Shown here: piece after piece, positions 26,169 to 34,738 of the stretch
How the letters are laid out: each line of letters begins with the position of its first letter
Numbering within the stretch: position 1 is the stretch's first letter
Assembly (NCBI RefSeq): GCF_022811725.1
Contig: NZ_CP094527.1
Span: forward strand, 5,518,001 to 5,582,000
Source: Mucilaginibacter sp. SMC90
GTDB taxonomy: Bacteria > Bacteroidota > Bacteroidia > Sphingobacteriales > Sphingobacteriaceae
Reading direction: 5' to 3'
Length of the DNA: 64,000 bases
Program-made: the position numbers and the translations under genes
The notes under the pieces: generated by a model
What the model was told of the DNA's origin: nothing
The model's input: the letters and a program-made list of their open reading frames with translations, nothing else
The model's database searches: none

Positions 26169-26525
26169 ATGGTAAACAGGCTTTACAAACTTATTGCCTT
26201 ATTTTTTTTACTCTTTAGCGGCTTAAAAGCATCAGCAAAGGGTGGATTATATCATTATTACCATAAAAACATAAAAAAAACCACGGTATCTGCAACAATA
26301 CCGCATCACAAGCCATTTAATTTAGAGTTTACATTAAATAACATACCTGCGCCCGTCATTAATGTTCAACAACACCGGGGCGCACATTATATACAAGGAT
26401 TTGTAGCTGCCCCCGGCAGCTACTTAGTTAGATTTAAGCATCACGATTTTAACTGCGGACTGGATACAAGCAAATTATCTCAATTCCGCAAACTCATCCT
26501 TTTTCCGTTTCATGACTTTTGGTAG
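26169..26525 (+). CDS. Hypothetical small secreted protein
   Basis: 118 residues with a signal peptide (MVNRLYKLIALFFLLFSGLKASA). The mature part is His- and basic-rich (YHYYHKNIKKTTVSATIPHHKP) and has a central VAAPGSYLVRFKHHDFNCGLD. I do not recognise the family. The preceding 296 bp is extremely AT-rich with many A and T runs and holds nothing I can name. It lies 151 bp before the ammonium transporter gene, with a terminator-like hairpin between them. Confidence 0.5.
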   Translation: MVNRLYKLIALFFLLFSGLKASAKGGLYHYYHKNIKKTTVSATIPHHKPFNLEFTLNNIPAPVINVQQHRGAHYIQGFVAAPGSYLVRFKHHDFNCGLDTSKLSQFRKLILFPFHDFW

Positions 26526-26543
26526 GCTAAAAAACAAAACCAA

Positions 26544-26582
26544 CCCACATGCCCTGATTAAGCATGCGGGATTATTGTTTTT
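26544..26582 (+). terminator. Probable terminator of the small secreted protein gene
   Basis: CCCACATGC pairs with GCATGCGGG (one A-C mismatch) around a 9-nt loop, followed after ATTATTG by a T-run. Confidence 0.6.
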
Positions 26583-26599
26583 TAAAAAAATTTAGTTTT

Positions 26600-26638
26600 A
26601 ATACTGTCCGGTATTTTGATTGGATACCGGGCAGTATT
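26600..26638 (+). promoter_or_regulatory. Strong hairpin upstream of the first ammonium transporter gene
   Basis: A 15-bp stem, AATACTGTCCGGTAT with ATACCGGGCAGTATT (one T-G pair), closes a 9-nt loop. It is followed by ATTCAAACC rather than a T-run and ends 38 nt before the amt ATG. It could be a leader RNA structure or a dyad operator. Confidence 0.45.
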
Positions 26639-26676
26639 ATTCAAACCTTCATTTTTTCCTCCCTTAAACCCAAAAC

Positions 26677-27987
26677 ATGAAAAAATTCATACCCTTTGGC
26701 ATACTTTTAATTGTAATAGTATTAGCCCTTATATACCCTTCAGTTACCCTTACAACCGTTAAAGACAGCAAAATTGACTCGGGCGATACTGCCTGGCTAT
26801 TAGTAAGTACCGCCCTTGTATTGATCATGACCCCTGGCCTGGCATTTTTTTATGGCGGTATGGTGAGCAAAAAAAACGTACTATCAACCATGTTGCAAAG
26901 CTTTGTCTGCATGGGCGTAATTACCGTTATATGGGTAATATTTGGCTTTAGCCTTGCCTTCGGCGAAGATGAGTTTGGCGGCTTTATCGGCAATCCCAGC
27001 ACTTTCTTTATGATGAAAGGTACATTAGGCAATGCCACCTGGGAACTTGCCCCAACCATCCCGCTGGTATTATTCGCCATGTTCCAGTTAAAATTCGCGG
27101 TTATTACCCCAGCCCTTATCACCGGCGCATTTGCCGAAAGGATCCGCTTTAACTCGTACGTGATTTTCCTTTGCCTGTTCATGATCTTTATATACGCTCC
27201 GTTAGCTCACGCTACCTGGCACCCAAAAGGTTTCCTTTTCGGAAAAGGCGTACTTGATTTTGCCGGCGGCACCGTAGTACACATGAGCGCAGGCTGGGCA
27301 GCCTTAGCATCGGCCATATATTTAAAAGGCCGTAACGAAACCTCACACAATCCCGCCCGTATCAGCTACGTGTTATTAGGCACAGGCCTATTATGGTTTG
27401 GCTGGTTTGGCTTCAACGCAGGCTCGGCATTAGGCTCAGGCACTTTAGCAGCAACCGCTTTAGCTACCACCACCACAGCATCAGCTGCAGCGGCCATGGC
27501 CTGGATGTTCTTTGATATCCTTCGCGGTAAAAAACCTGGTGTATTAGGCGCCTGTATTGGTGCAGTTGTAGGCCTCGTAGCTATCACCCCTGCCGCAGGC
27601 TTTGTAACTATCCCCCATTCATTGATCATTGGTATTGTAGCAGCCGTAGTGAGTAACCTGGTTGTGATCTGGAGAACAAAAACCAGCATTGATGATACGC
27701 TTGACGTATTCCCTTGCCATGGCGTAGGCGGCATGGTCGGCATGCTCTTGACAGGCGTATTCGCACACCAGAATGTTAACGCAGGCAACACAACCGGCAA
27801 CGGTTTATATTATGGCGAAACACACCTTTTCATCGTTCACTTAATTACATTAATTGGCGTATCTGCCTTTGCTTTCATCGGTTCATTCATTTTATTAAAG
27901 ATCACCGACATGATCAGCACACTGCGTGTAACCCCAGAAGAAGAACTTGCAGGTTTGGATATCAGCCAGCACGACGAAGAACTATAA
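26677..27987 (+). CDS. amt: Ammonium transporter (Amt), first copy
   Basis: Inner-membrane ammonium channel. 436 residues and about eleven or twelve membrane helices. The Amt signature appears as DTAWLLVSTALVLIMTPGLAFFYGGMVSKKNVLSTM near residue 37. The Amt family block FAGGTVVHMSAGWAALASAI and the pore-His region near PCHGVGGMVGMLLTGVF follow. It ends in a short cytosolic tail with EEELAGLDISQH, the segment that normally meets PII proteins. No glnK gene is adjacent. It is followed by a strong terminator. Its role fits the nearby second transporter and glutamine synthetase. Confidence 0.93.
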   Translation: MKKFIPFGILLIVIVLALIYPSVTLTTVKDSKIDSGDTAWLLVSTALVLIMTPGLAFFYGGMVSKKNVLSTMLQSFVCMGVITVIWVIFGFSLAFGEDEFGGFIGNPSTFFMMKGTLGNATWELAPTIPLVLFAMFQLKFAVITPALITGAFAERIRFNSYVIFLCLFMIFIYAPLAHATWHPKGFLFGKGVLDFAGGTVVHMSAGWAALASAIYLKGRNETSHNPARISYVLLGTGLLWFGWFGFNAGSALGSGTLAATALATTTTASAAAAMAWMFFDILRGKKPGVLGACIGAVVGLVAITPAAGFVTIPHSLIIGIVAAVVSNLVVIWRTKTSIDDTLDVFPCHGVGGMVGMLLTGVFAHQNVNAGNTTGNGLYYGETHLFIVHLITLIGVSAFAFIGSFILLKITDMISTLRVTPEEELAGLDISQHDEEL

Positions 27988-28032
27988 CCCCTCCCCACAA
28001 CTGATTAAACTCAATTAACAACATAAAAAATA

Positions 28033-28064
28033 AGCCGCACCTTTTACAAGGTGCGGCTCTTTTA
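28033..28064 (+). terminator. Rho-independent terminator of the first amt gene
   Basis: A perfect 11-bp stem, AGCCGCACCTT with AAGGTGCGGCT, closes a 4-nt loop and is followed by CTTTTATT. Confidence 0.88.
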
Positions 28065-28131
28065 TTAAAAACCTTTTATTCGGCAGGCGCTTACTGTTCA
28101 CTGTAAACGTACAACTGCAACCTCAGAAAAA

Positions 28132-28728
28132 CTACCACTCTTTAGTAGATACCCTTTTCACCTTTTTAACATCATGCTTTTCAAGCGATGAGGTCTTAAG
28201 CATATAAGCTTTCAAATTATCACCCACATGCTTGCTGCCGATTACCACCTGGTTTAAACAGGCATTAAAATCAGCTTTGGATAGTTTTTCAGCTGCTTTT
28301 TCAAGCGCTACGTCTTTTCCATGCATAATCTCGGCATTACCATAACGATTACGCTGATATGGCTGATAAACAAAATCAGTTAACCAATAGCGATACTTAC
28401 CATCCTTTACCTCAACCCTGATCTTGTAAGCCATTTCACCACCTTCGCTGTTACCCAACAAACCTTTTTTGCCTATCACAAAAGCACCGGCACCTGAAAG
28501 TGCATTGCCATCCTTATCAGCCTTAACTAATTTAAGCACTTTTACCGGATAAGCTTTTTTCAAAAAATACAATCCCCTGTCATAAAGAGTATCAGCTACA
28601 GCGCCTGGCTGCTCCGCCGTTTTATAATAGATATACTTATTATGCTCATCAAAAGCCAGCGAATCTTTTTGCGCAAAGGCCCCCGATGAAAAAAGGAGAG
28701 CAACAATGCCTGTTAGTATCTTTTTCAT
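28132..28728 (-). CDS. DUF4468-like secreted protein
   Basis: 198 residues from the ATG at 28728, which gives a clean signal peptide (MKKILTGIVALLFSSGAFAQ); a start at 28791 would add 21 residues lying inside the upstream terminator hairpin. The mature part (LYDRGLYFLKKAYPVKVLKLVKADKDGNALSGAGAFVIG and the YKIRVEVKDGKYRYWLTDFVYQ stretch) resembles the DUF4468 domain with TBP-like fold found in Bacteroidota. Role unknown. It is downstream of the porin gene on the same strand, but a terminator separates them, so it may be transcribed only by read-through or from its own promoter. Confidence 0.7.
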   Translation of the reverse strand: MKKILTGIVALLFSSGAFAQKDSLAFDEHNKYIYYKTAEQPGAVADTLYDRGLYFLKKAYPVKVLKLVKADKDGNALSGAGAFVIGKKGLLGNSEGGEMAYKIRVEVKDGKYRYWLTDFVYQPYQRNRYGNAEIMHGKDVALEKAAEKLSKADFNACLNQVVIGSKHVGDNLKAYMLKTSSLEKHDVKKVKRVSTKEW

Positions 28729-28732
28729 AAAA

Positions 28733-28770
28733 CAAATATAAAAGCCGCTCCGGATAATTCCGGAACGGCT
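28733..28770 (-). terminator. Terminator of the porin gene
   Basis: On the minus strand AGCCGTTCCGGA pairs with TCCGGAGCGGCT (one mismatch) around a 4-nt ATTA loop and is followed by TTTTATATTTG. It lies between the porin and the DUF4468 genes. Confidence 0.7.
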
Positions 28771-28805
28771 CATGATAAAAAGCAGGGTCAATATAAACTT
28801 TTTTT

Positions 28806-29846
28806 TTAGAATGCGTATACAGCAGCTACAGCAAACTGACCGGCTGATTTCGAAGGATCGCCAGAGTGGTTAATGAATGAAGTAGACGAGCCATGATCTA
28901 ACCTGATTTCAGGAATAAAGGTAAGAGGTCCTGATTTAATATTTGCAGTAAGCGTAAACGCTTTAACATTTTGCCCCGGAGGAGGACCGAAGGTTTCCAG
29001 TTCACCTTTTTTAGTTTTAAAATACTCACCTCTTAAACCCAATGTAACTGTTTTTGATACCGCCAACTGAGGATATAAAGCCACCCCACTAAAACCACCA
29101 CCATCATTTGGAGCAGAATAGGTTGCACCGTTTAAACCTAATTTAAAAGCATCAGTAACCTGGTAAGCAGTTGTCAAATCAACTTCAGTGCCAGACTCCT
29201 TACCGGTAGCAAGGTTCAGATAAGCAGTCCACCCTTTTACAGGAGATACAAACAACTGCGACCCGAAGGTATTTACCTTATGTGTTGATGTATAATTATT
29301 CCAGGTATCGTTAAATATACCGGCCATTAAGCTTACTTTATCACTAAACGCGTAAGTTAATTTAACACCAGGATTCTGGAACGGACCGTTAGTGAAAAGA
29401 TAAGAAGTTGAGTAGTTAAAGTTACCCACCGGGCTAATAACTTCGTAACCTATAAATGTGGCCATATAACCACCAGTCAGGTTTAACTTATCGGTAAGAT
29501 CATATGACACATACAAATTCTGAATGTGAAATGAATCACCATTAGGACCATTTGGTATTGACTGAGCCTGACCGCGCGGGCCAAACGAAAGTTCACCAAC
29601 AAATGCAGCCTTACCTACCTTTTTCTTCAAACCCAGATCAATCATACCGATTGACACTGAATTATGATCGCTCGCAAAACTGGTAGGAATCTGAGAACCC
29701 TTATCAGAGAAGTCATATTTATAGTAGGTATCTACCGAACCGTAGATAACCAGAGGGGCATCAGACGTGGTTTTAACCGTGTCCTGAGCCTTTACCGTAA
29801 AGGCCGCAATTGAAAAAAATGAGAAGAGTAGAAATACTTTTTTCAT
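28806..29846 (-). CDS. Outer-membrane porin, OmpL-like (beta-barrel porin-2)
   Basis: 346 residues with a signal peptide (cleavage after VKAQ). The mature protein begins APLVIYGSVDTYYKYDFSD and runs as alternating amphipathic strands to a terminal AVAAVYAF with the C-terminal Phe expected of outer-membrane barrels. Motifs NLYVSYDLTDKLNLTGGYMATFIGYEVISPVGNFNYSTSYLFTNGPFQNPGVKLTYAF are characteristic of the putative OmpL-like porin family (DUF1597). The gene lies between two ammonium transporter genes, so it may pass small nitrogen compounds across the outer membrane; that is inferred from position only. Confidence 0.85.
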   Translation of the reverse strand: MKKVFLLFSFFSIAAFTVKAQDTVKTTSDAPLVIYGSVDTYYKYDFSDKGSQIPTSFASDHNSVSIGMIDLGLKKKVGKAAFVGELSFGPRGQAQSIPNGPNGDSFHIQNLYVSYDLTDKLNLTGGYMATFIGYEVISPVGNFNYSTSYLFTNGPFQNPGVKLTYAFSDKVSLMAGIFNDTWNNYTSTHKVNTFGSQLFVSPVKGWTAYLNLATGKESGTEVDLTTAYQVTDAFKLGLNGATYSAPNDGGGFSGVALYPQLAVSKTVTLGLRGEYFKTKKGELETFGPPPGQNVKAFTLTANIKSGPLTFIPEIRLDHGSSTSFINHSGDPSKSAGQFAVAAVYAF

Positions 29847-30146
29847 GATAACGATTTAATTGTGAATTGATAAACTATTTTGTTAATTGTTGTTTTTATT
29901 GGGAATTATATTACTACACACTGATTACCAACACCTTGCAATTAAAAGGATCATTTATGTACCGGCATAAAAAATCCCTGTACGGTTGGCAACGTTCATT
30001 TAAAGTTTTAAGTCATCAGTTTTTAGTTCTAAGTCAAAAAAAGTGAACTTCTGACTTCAAACTCAGTACTACCGACTTAGCACTACCACTCCCCAACCGC
30101 ACAAGGCATCAATATTTTAGCTTAAGCTATTAAGCCTGCATATCCA
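29847..30146. repeat. Spacer with AAGTC/GACTT word repeats
   Basis: No gene. Between about 30002 and 30088 short words such as TTTTAAGTC, TTCTAAGTC, CTGACTTC and CCGACTTAG recur in both orientations. Similar arrays occur at 44.1 kb and 47.9 kb. Confidence 0.5.
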
Positions 30147-31751
30147 TCACACTTCAGAAACCACTTTGGTACCTTTATCAAAAAGGCCACTTAAGCTGAT
30201 CTCATCATCCTGAACGGGATAAACTTCGATACCGTGATCAAACACATCGATACCACCGGTACCTGTTTCACCGTGTTCTTCGATACGCAATTTCCACGGA
30301 TGACCTAACTTATTGATCACAAACATCATAGCATAAGCAACTACAAATACCGCAAGCGTAATGGTTAAGCTACCGATCAATTGAGCTTTTAATACATCAA
30401 AGCCACCACCATAAAACAAACCTGTTACAGGAGCCGAGTTATCAGCACCAGTTGGGCCTGTAGCACCATACTGACCAGAAGCAAACAAGCCTAAAGAAAG
30501 TGTACCCCAGATACCGTTGAAACCGTGTACAGATACTGCACCAACCGGATCATCAATACGGAACCACTCGATCAGGTAAACACCGCCGAAAATGATAACA
30601 CCAGAGATAGCACCTAACGCTATTGAACCAAGCGGGCTAACCCAGTAACAAGGACAGGTAATGGCAACTAAACCAGCAAGAAAACCATTAATAGTAAAGG
30701 CTAAATCAAATTTGCCTTTTGTTGGGCCAAACCATAAGGCAGCAAGCATTGCCGTGAAACCACCCGCACAGGCAGCAAGCGTTGTATTAGCCGCAACACG
30801 ACCGATACCCTGCATATCCATTGCAGACAATGTTGAACCCGGATTGAAACCATACCAACCAAACCAAAGTAAAAAACCACCTACAGCAGCAACCAATAAG
30901 TTATGACCCGCAGGCAAACCACCCTTTTCTTTATCATCGCGGGCAAAAATGCGGCCCAGGCGCGGCCCCAACACCATTGCACCTGCAAGCGAAGCAACAC
31001 CACCAATAGTGTGCACTACTGTTGAACCTGCAAAGTCACGGAAAGGCTGAGCGCTTATTGATTTAAAGACACCTGAAGTTCCCATTGTAGCAAGGAAACC
31101 ATCCGGGCCCCAAGCCCAGTGACCGATGATAGGATAGATAAAGCCGGTAATACCGATACTGTAAAGAATATCGCCACGGAAACTGGTACGGCCAATCATT
31201 GCACCTGATACAATAGTTGAACAGGTATCAGCAAAAGCGTACTGGAAAATCCAGTGTGCCAATACAGGTATACCGGTTGAACCGTAAGTTTCAGGAGTGT
31301 TTTGAAGGAAGAACCAATTTTTACCGTCGGCACCCCAGCCAATAAAGCCATTACCACTGCCAAACATAAAGGCGTAACCTATGGCGTAAAATAGCAAACC
31401 ACAAAGACAAGTATCAAAAATACACTCCATCAGCACGTTTACAGTTTCGCGTTTACGGGCAAAACCAGCTTCGAGCATAACGAAACCCGCCTGCATACCA
31501 AATACTAAAAAGGCAGCAACCAGTGTCCAAACAGTATTAACCGTGTTAATTAACGCTGTTTCATGGGCAGTATAAGTTTCGGCAGCATTAGCTTTTGTAC
31601 CGAACATACCTGGCAAAACCATCATTGCGGCAAAAACCAGCAATAAGCCAATCATTTTCCCTGTAAAAATGGTAGCACCCAGCGCCCATTTTTCACGTGT
31701 CAGCTGTCGGACTGAACTTAGGAAGTTGTGTTTTGTAGAACCTACTTTCAT
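30147..31751 (-). CDS. amt: Ammonium transporter (Amt), second copy with long N-terminus
   Basis: 534 residues, longer than the first copy. An N-terminal segment (about 1-58, with hydrophobic TGKMIGLLLVFAAMMVLPGMFG and ANAAET) resembles a signal peptide or extra helix. The Amt core follows: VWTLVAAFLVFGMQAGFVMLEAGFARKRETVNVLMEC, FRDFAGSTVVHTIGGVASLAGA and VSVHGFNGIWGTLSLGLFASG. It ends with a long soluble tail (RIEEHGETGTGGIDVFDHGIEVYP). Three copies of a 12-bp motif precede the start. It is divergent from glutamine synthetase III. Confidence 0.92.
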   Translation of the reverse strand: MKVGSTKHNFLSSVRQLTREKWALGATIFTGKMIGLLLVFAAMMVLPGMFGTKANAAETYTAHETALINTVNTVWTLVAAFLVFGMQAGFVMLEAGFARKRETVNVLMECIFDTCLCGLLFYAIGYAFMFGSGNGFIGWGADGKNWFFLQNTPETYGSTGIPVLAHWIFQYAFADTCSTIVSGAMIGRTSFRGDILYSIGITGFIYPIIGHWAWGPDGFLATMGTSGVFKSISAQPFRDFAGSTVVHTIGGVASLAGAMVLGPRLGRIFARDDKEKGGLPAGHNLLVAAVGGFLLWFGWYGFNPGSTLSAMDMQGIGRVAANTTLAACAGGFTAMLAALWFGPTKGKFDLAFTINGFLAGLVAITCPCYWVSPLGSIALGAISGVIIFGGVYLIEWFRIDDPVGAVSVHGFNGIWGTLSLGLFASGQYGATGPTGADNSAPVTGLFYGGGFDVLKAQLIGSLTITLAVFVVAYAMMFVINKLGHPWKLRIEEHGETGTGGIDVFDHGIEVYPVQDDEISLSGLFDKGTKVVSEV

Positions 31752-31759
31752 CGTTTAAT

Positions 31760-31822
31760 TTAGTTTGATTGTTTTTTAAAAATTAATTAGTTTGATTGTT
31801 GTATATAAATTTAGTTTGATTG
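31760..31822 (-). repeat. Three direct copies of CAATCAAACTAA upstream of the second amt gene
   Basis: Identical 12-mers (minus-strand CAATCAAACTAA) occur at 31760-31771, 31787-31798 and 31811-31822, with start-to-start spacings of 27 and 24 bp. The nearest copy ends 8 nt before the amt ATG, where a ribosome-binding region would be. They may bind a regulator on DNA or RNA. Confidence 0.65.
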
Positions 31823-32286
31823 CTTTTTTAGGCTTTACAAAAACACTTTACTTCAATTTTTCCCCACCATCCATTACAATTATTCGCATTTTTCATAAAA
31901 CAGTCAATAATTTTAATGTTTTTGTAAATTATTTCATGAAATTAGGTAGTATTCTTAACAATAACAAATTATTAATGGTAAATTAATGATAAAAAATTAA
32001 AAAATTATTAAAATCATAAAAACAAAGCTATAAAAACATCATTTTTTACCTATTTTAAAATTACAATTTCAATTCAGATTCATTTTTATCATTAAAAAAT
32101 TAACAATATCCAATATTTTTCAATTCAAATAGCCATTTATTGAGTTTTAAATCAAAAAACCAAATTAAAACCATTAAAAAATGAGCTTTTTACCTGTTTC
32201 GCCGAAAAAAATCGAAAAAACATGACCCTTCCTGCAAATTCCTTCCGTTTTTTAATCATTAGGTGGTATGTTATATTTCGTTTAAT

Positions 32287-32321
32287 TTTGCCCGATATTT
32301 TAAAGGATAGTTATAATTTTG
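32287..32321 (+). promoter_or_regulatory. Candidate glnN promoter
   Basis: TAATTTTG at 32314-32321 matches TAnnTTTG, and TTTG at 32287-32290 lies 23 bp upstream as a possible -33 element (slightly wide). A second TAATTTTG sits at 32283-32290. The leader would be about 25-30 nt. Confidence 0.4.
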
Positions 32322-32352
32322 AAAACTAACCTTTATTTAAACCTCATAAAAT

Positions 32353-34527
32353 ATGTCCAATATTCGTTTTAAAGCCTTACAGGATGTACTTTCAAGAACT
32401 ATCCCTGAAGTAAAACCGCCTTCTCCAAAAATCTCCGACTATTTTGGATCGAATGTTTTTGATAACAAAAAGATGAAAGAATACCTTTCATCTGAGGCCT
32501 ATCAGGGAATAGTGAATTCAATTGAAAAAGGCGAACCAATTCCACGCGACCTGGCAGAACAGATCGCTTCGGCAATGAAGGCCTGGGCTTTGGGTAAAGG
32601 TGCAACTCATTATACACACTGGTTTCAGCCGCTTACTGGCACCACTGCCGAAAAGCATGATGCGTTTTTTGAACCTACCGCAGATGGCGGTGCCATTGAA
32701 CGTTTTTCGGGCGATGCCCTGGCACAACAGGAGCCCGATGCATCAAGTTTCCCGAGCGGCGGTATCCGCAATACTTTTGAGGCCCGCGGCTATACCGCCT
32801 GGGACCCCTCTTCGCCTGCCTTTTTAATGGCGCGTACACTATGTATCCCTACGGTATTCGTATCATACACCGGCGAGGCGCTTGATTATAAAGTACCTTT
32901 ATTAAAGGCATTAAATGTGCTTGACAAAGCCGCAGTTGATGTTTGTCATTATTTTGACAAAGGCATTGAAAAAGTAAACGCCTCGTTAGGCATTGAGCAG
33001 GAATACTTTTTGGTTGACCTTGCCTTGTTTAATGCACGTCCGGATCTTTATTTAACCGGGCGCACGCTATTCGGCCACATGTCGGCCAAAAACCAGCAAC
33101 TGGAAGACCATTACTTTGGTTCGATACCTGAGCGTGTTTACGCCTACATGCAGGATATGGAAGCCGAAGCGCTGCAATTAGGGATTCCGCTTAAAACCCG
33201 TCACAACGAGGTTGCACCGTCGCAATTTGAGTGCGCACCTATATATGAAGAGATCAATCTCGCTATCGACCATAACCAGTTGTTGATGGATTTGATGGAC
33301 CGCGTTGCCAAACGCCATAACTTTAAGGTGTTGCTTCACGAAAAGCCATACGCAGGACTTAATGGTTCGGGCAAGCATAACAATTGGTCGCTGATAACCA
33401 ATACAGGCAAAAACCTGCTTTCGCCGGGCAAAACGCCTAAAAACAACCTCATGTTCCTTACCTTTTTTGTAAACACCATTAAAGCCGTACATGAGCATGC
33501 AGATTTGTTAAGAGCATCTATAGCATCAGTTAATAATGATCACCGTTTGGGTGCTAACGAAGCCCCTCCGGCTATCATATCTATATTTTTGGGCAGCCAG
33601 CTTAATGACGTACTTGATGAAATAGAAACATCGCGCATCAGCAAAAAAATCAAGGAAGAAAATTTGTTATGGCAGGGTATTCCAAAGATCCCGCAAATAT
33701 TGCCTGATAATACCGACCGTAACCGTACCTCGCCTTTTGCTTTTACCGGCAATAAGTTTGAGTTACGTGCAGTAGGCTCGTCAGCCAATTCGGCCAGCCC
33801 TATGACCATTCTTAACCTCATCGTTGCCGATCAGCTTAAAAAATTCAAATATGATGTAGATAAACTGATGAAAAAAGGTGAGAAAAAGGACCTTGCTTTA
33901 TTAATGGTAATTAAAAAGTACATCAAAGAATCAAAAAATATCCGCTTTGAAGGAAATGGCTACAGTGAGGAATGGGAAAAAGAAGCAGCCGTAAGGGGTT
34001 TACCAAATATTAAAACCACGCCAAAAGCACTGGACGCTTTACTAAGCGACAAATCAGAAAACCTGTTTGCAGAAAGCGGTGTATTCACCGTACGTGAAGC
34101 CCATGCACGCCACGAGATCCTACTTGACGCCTTCTACAAAAAATTACAGATAGAAGCCCGTGTAATTGGCGAACTTGTTATGAATGTGATTATACCGGCG
34201 GCAATAACCTATCAAAGCAAACTGATTGAGAATGTAAAGGGTTTAAAAGATATTGGCTTAGATAAATCAACTTATGCCTCGCAGCTTGATATCATCAACA
34301 GGATCTCTGAGCATGTGAACTTCATTAAAACCAATACCGAACAAATGGTTAATGAACGCAAAAAGGCTAATGTAATTGAAGACCTCCGTCAGCGTGCTAT
34401 TGATTATGATGAAAATGTAAAATCGTTCTTCCAGCCAATCCGCTATCACGTTGACAAACTGGAGCAACTGGTTGATGATAGCCTATGGCCGCTACCTAAG
34501 TTCAGGGAGCTGTTATTTATTAAATAA
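32353..34527 (+). CDS. glnN: Glutamine synthetase type III
   Basis: ATP-dependent synthesis of glutamine from glutamate and ammonium. 724 residues, the large GSIII type common in Bacteroidota rather than the roughly 470-residue GSI. Landmarks are KGATHYTHWFQPLTGTTAEKHDAFF, SFPSGGIRNTFEARGYTAWDPSSPAF, the metal/glutamate-site stretch ASLGIEQEYFLVD, KTRHNEVAPSQFECAPIYEE, GLNGSGKHNNWSL and NRTSPFAFTGNKFELRAVGS. A C-terminal helical extension (about 560-724) is present. It is divergent from the second amt gene and completes the local ammonium uptake and assimilation group. Confidence 0.96.
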   Translation: MSNIRFKALQDVLSRTIPEVKPPSPKISDYFGSNVFDNKKMKEYLSSEAYQGIVNSIEKGEPIPRDLAEQIASAMKAWALGKGATHYTHWFQPLTGTTAEKHDAFFEPTADGGAIERFSGDALAQQEPDASSFPSGGIRNTFEARGYTAWDPSSPAFLMARTLCIPTVFVSYTGEALDYKVPLLKALNVLDKAAVDVCHYFDKGIEKVNASLGIEQEYFLVDLALFNARPDLYLTGRTLFGHMSAKNQQLEDHYFGSIPERVYAYMQDMEAEALQLGIPLKTRHNEVAPSQFECAPIYEEINLAIDHNQLLMDLMDRVAKRHNFKVLLHEKPYAGLNGSGKHNNWSLITNTGKNLLSPGKTPKNNLMFLTFFVNTIKAVHEHADLLRASIASVNNDHRLGANEAPPAIISIFLGSQLNDVLDEIETSRISKKIKEENLLWQGIPKIPQILPDNTDRNRTSPFAFTGNKFELRAVGSSANSASPMTILNLIVADQLKKFKYDVDKLMKKGEKKDLALLMVIKKYIKESKNIRFEGNGYSEEWEKEAAVRGLPNIKTTPKALDALLSDKSENLFAESGVFTVREAHARHEILLDAFYKKLQIEARVIGELVMNVIIPAAITYQSKLIENVKGLKDIGLDKSTYASQLDIINRISEHVNFIKTNTEQMVNERKKANVIEDLRQRAIDYDENVKSFFQPIRYHVDKLEQLVDDSLWPLPKFRELLFIK

Positions 34528-34536
34528 GATATTAAC

Positions 34537-34601
34537 ACGAATTGTCACGAATTTTATCGAATTACACTAATTATAGTTCGATAAATTTTGTGGCAATTCG
34601 T
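34537..34601. repeat. Long imperfect palindrome after glnN
   Basis: ACGAATTGTCAC...ATTTTATCGAA pairs imperfectly with TTCGATAAATTTTGTGG...CAATTCGT around a loop of about 15 nt; TTTATATTTC follows on the plus strand. It may terminate glnN. The rest of the 211-bp spacer carries more AATTCGTGAAAATTAGTG-type words. Confidence 0.55.
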
Positions 34602-34738
34602 TTATATTTCAAACACACAACCTTAATCTGTCGGTGTAAAATTAACCATTTTAATTCCCGTAACCAGGCAAGGCAATTCGCGAAATTCGATTCAATTCGT
34701 GAAAATTAGTGCTGATATCAATTCGTAAAAATTAATGC

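Larger units (their letters stand above)
31752..32352. promoter_or_regulatory. AT-rich divergent regulatory region between the second amt gene and glnN
   Basis: About 600 bp, very AT-rich, with no credible gene. The amt side carries three direct repeats (31760-31822). The glnN side carries two TAATTTTG boxes. Divergence of a transporter and an assimilation gene suggests joint nitrogen control. Confidence 0.5.
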
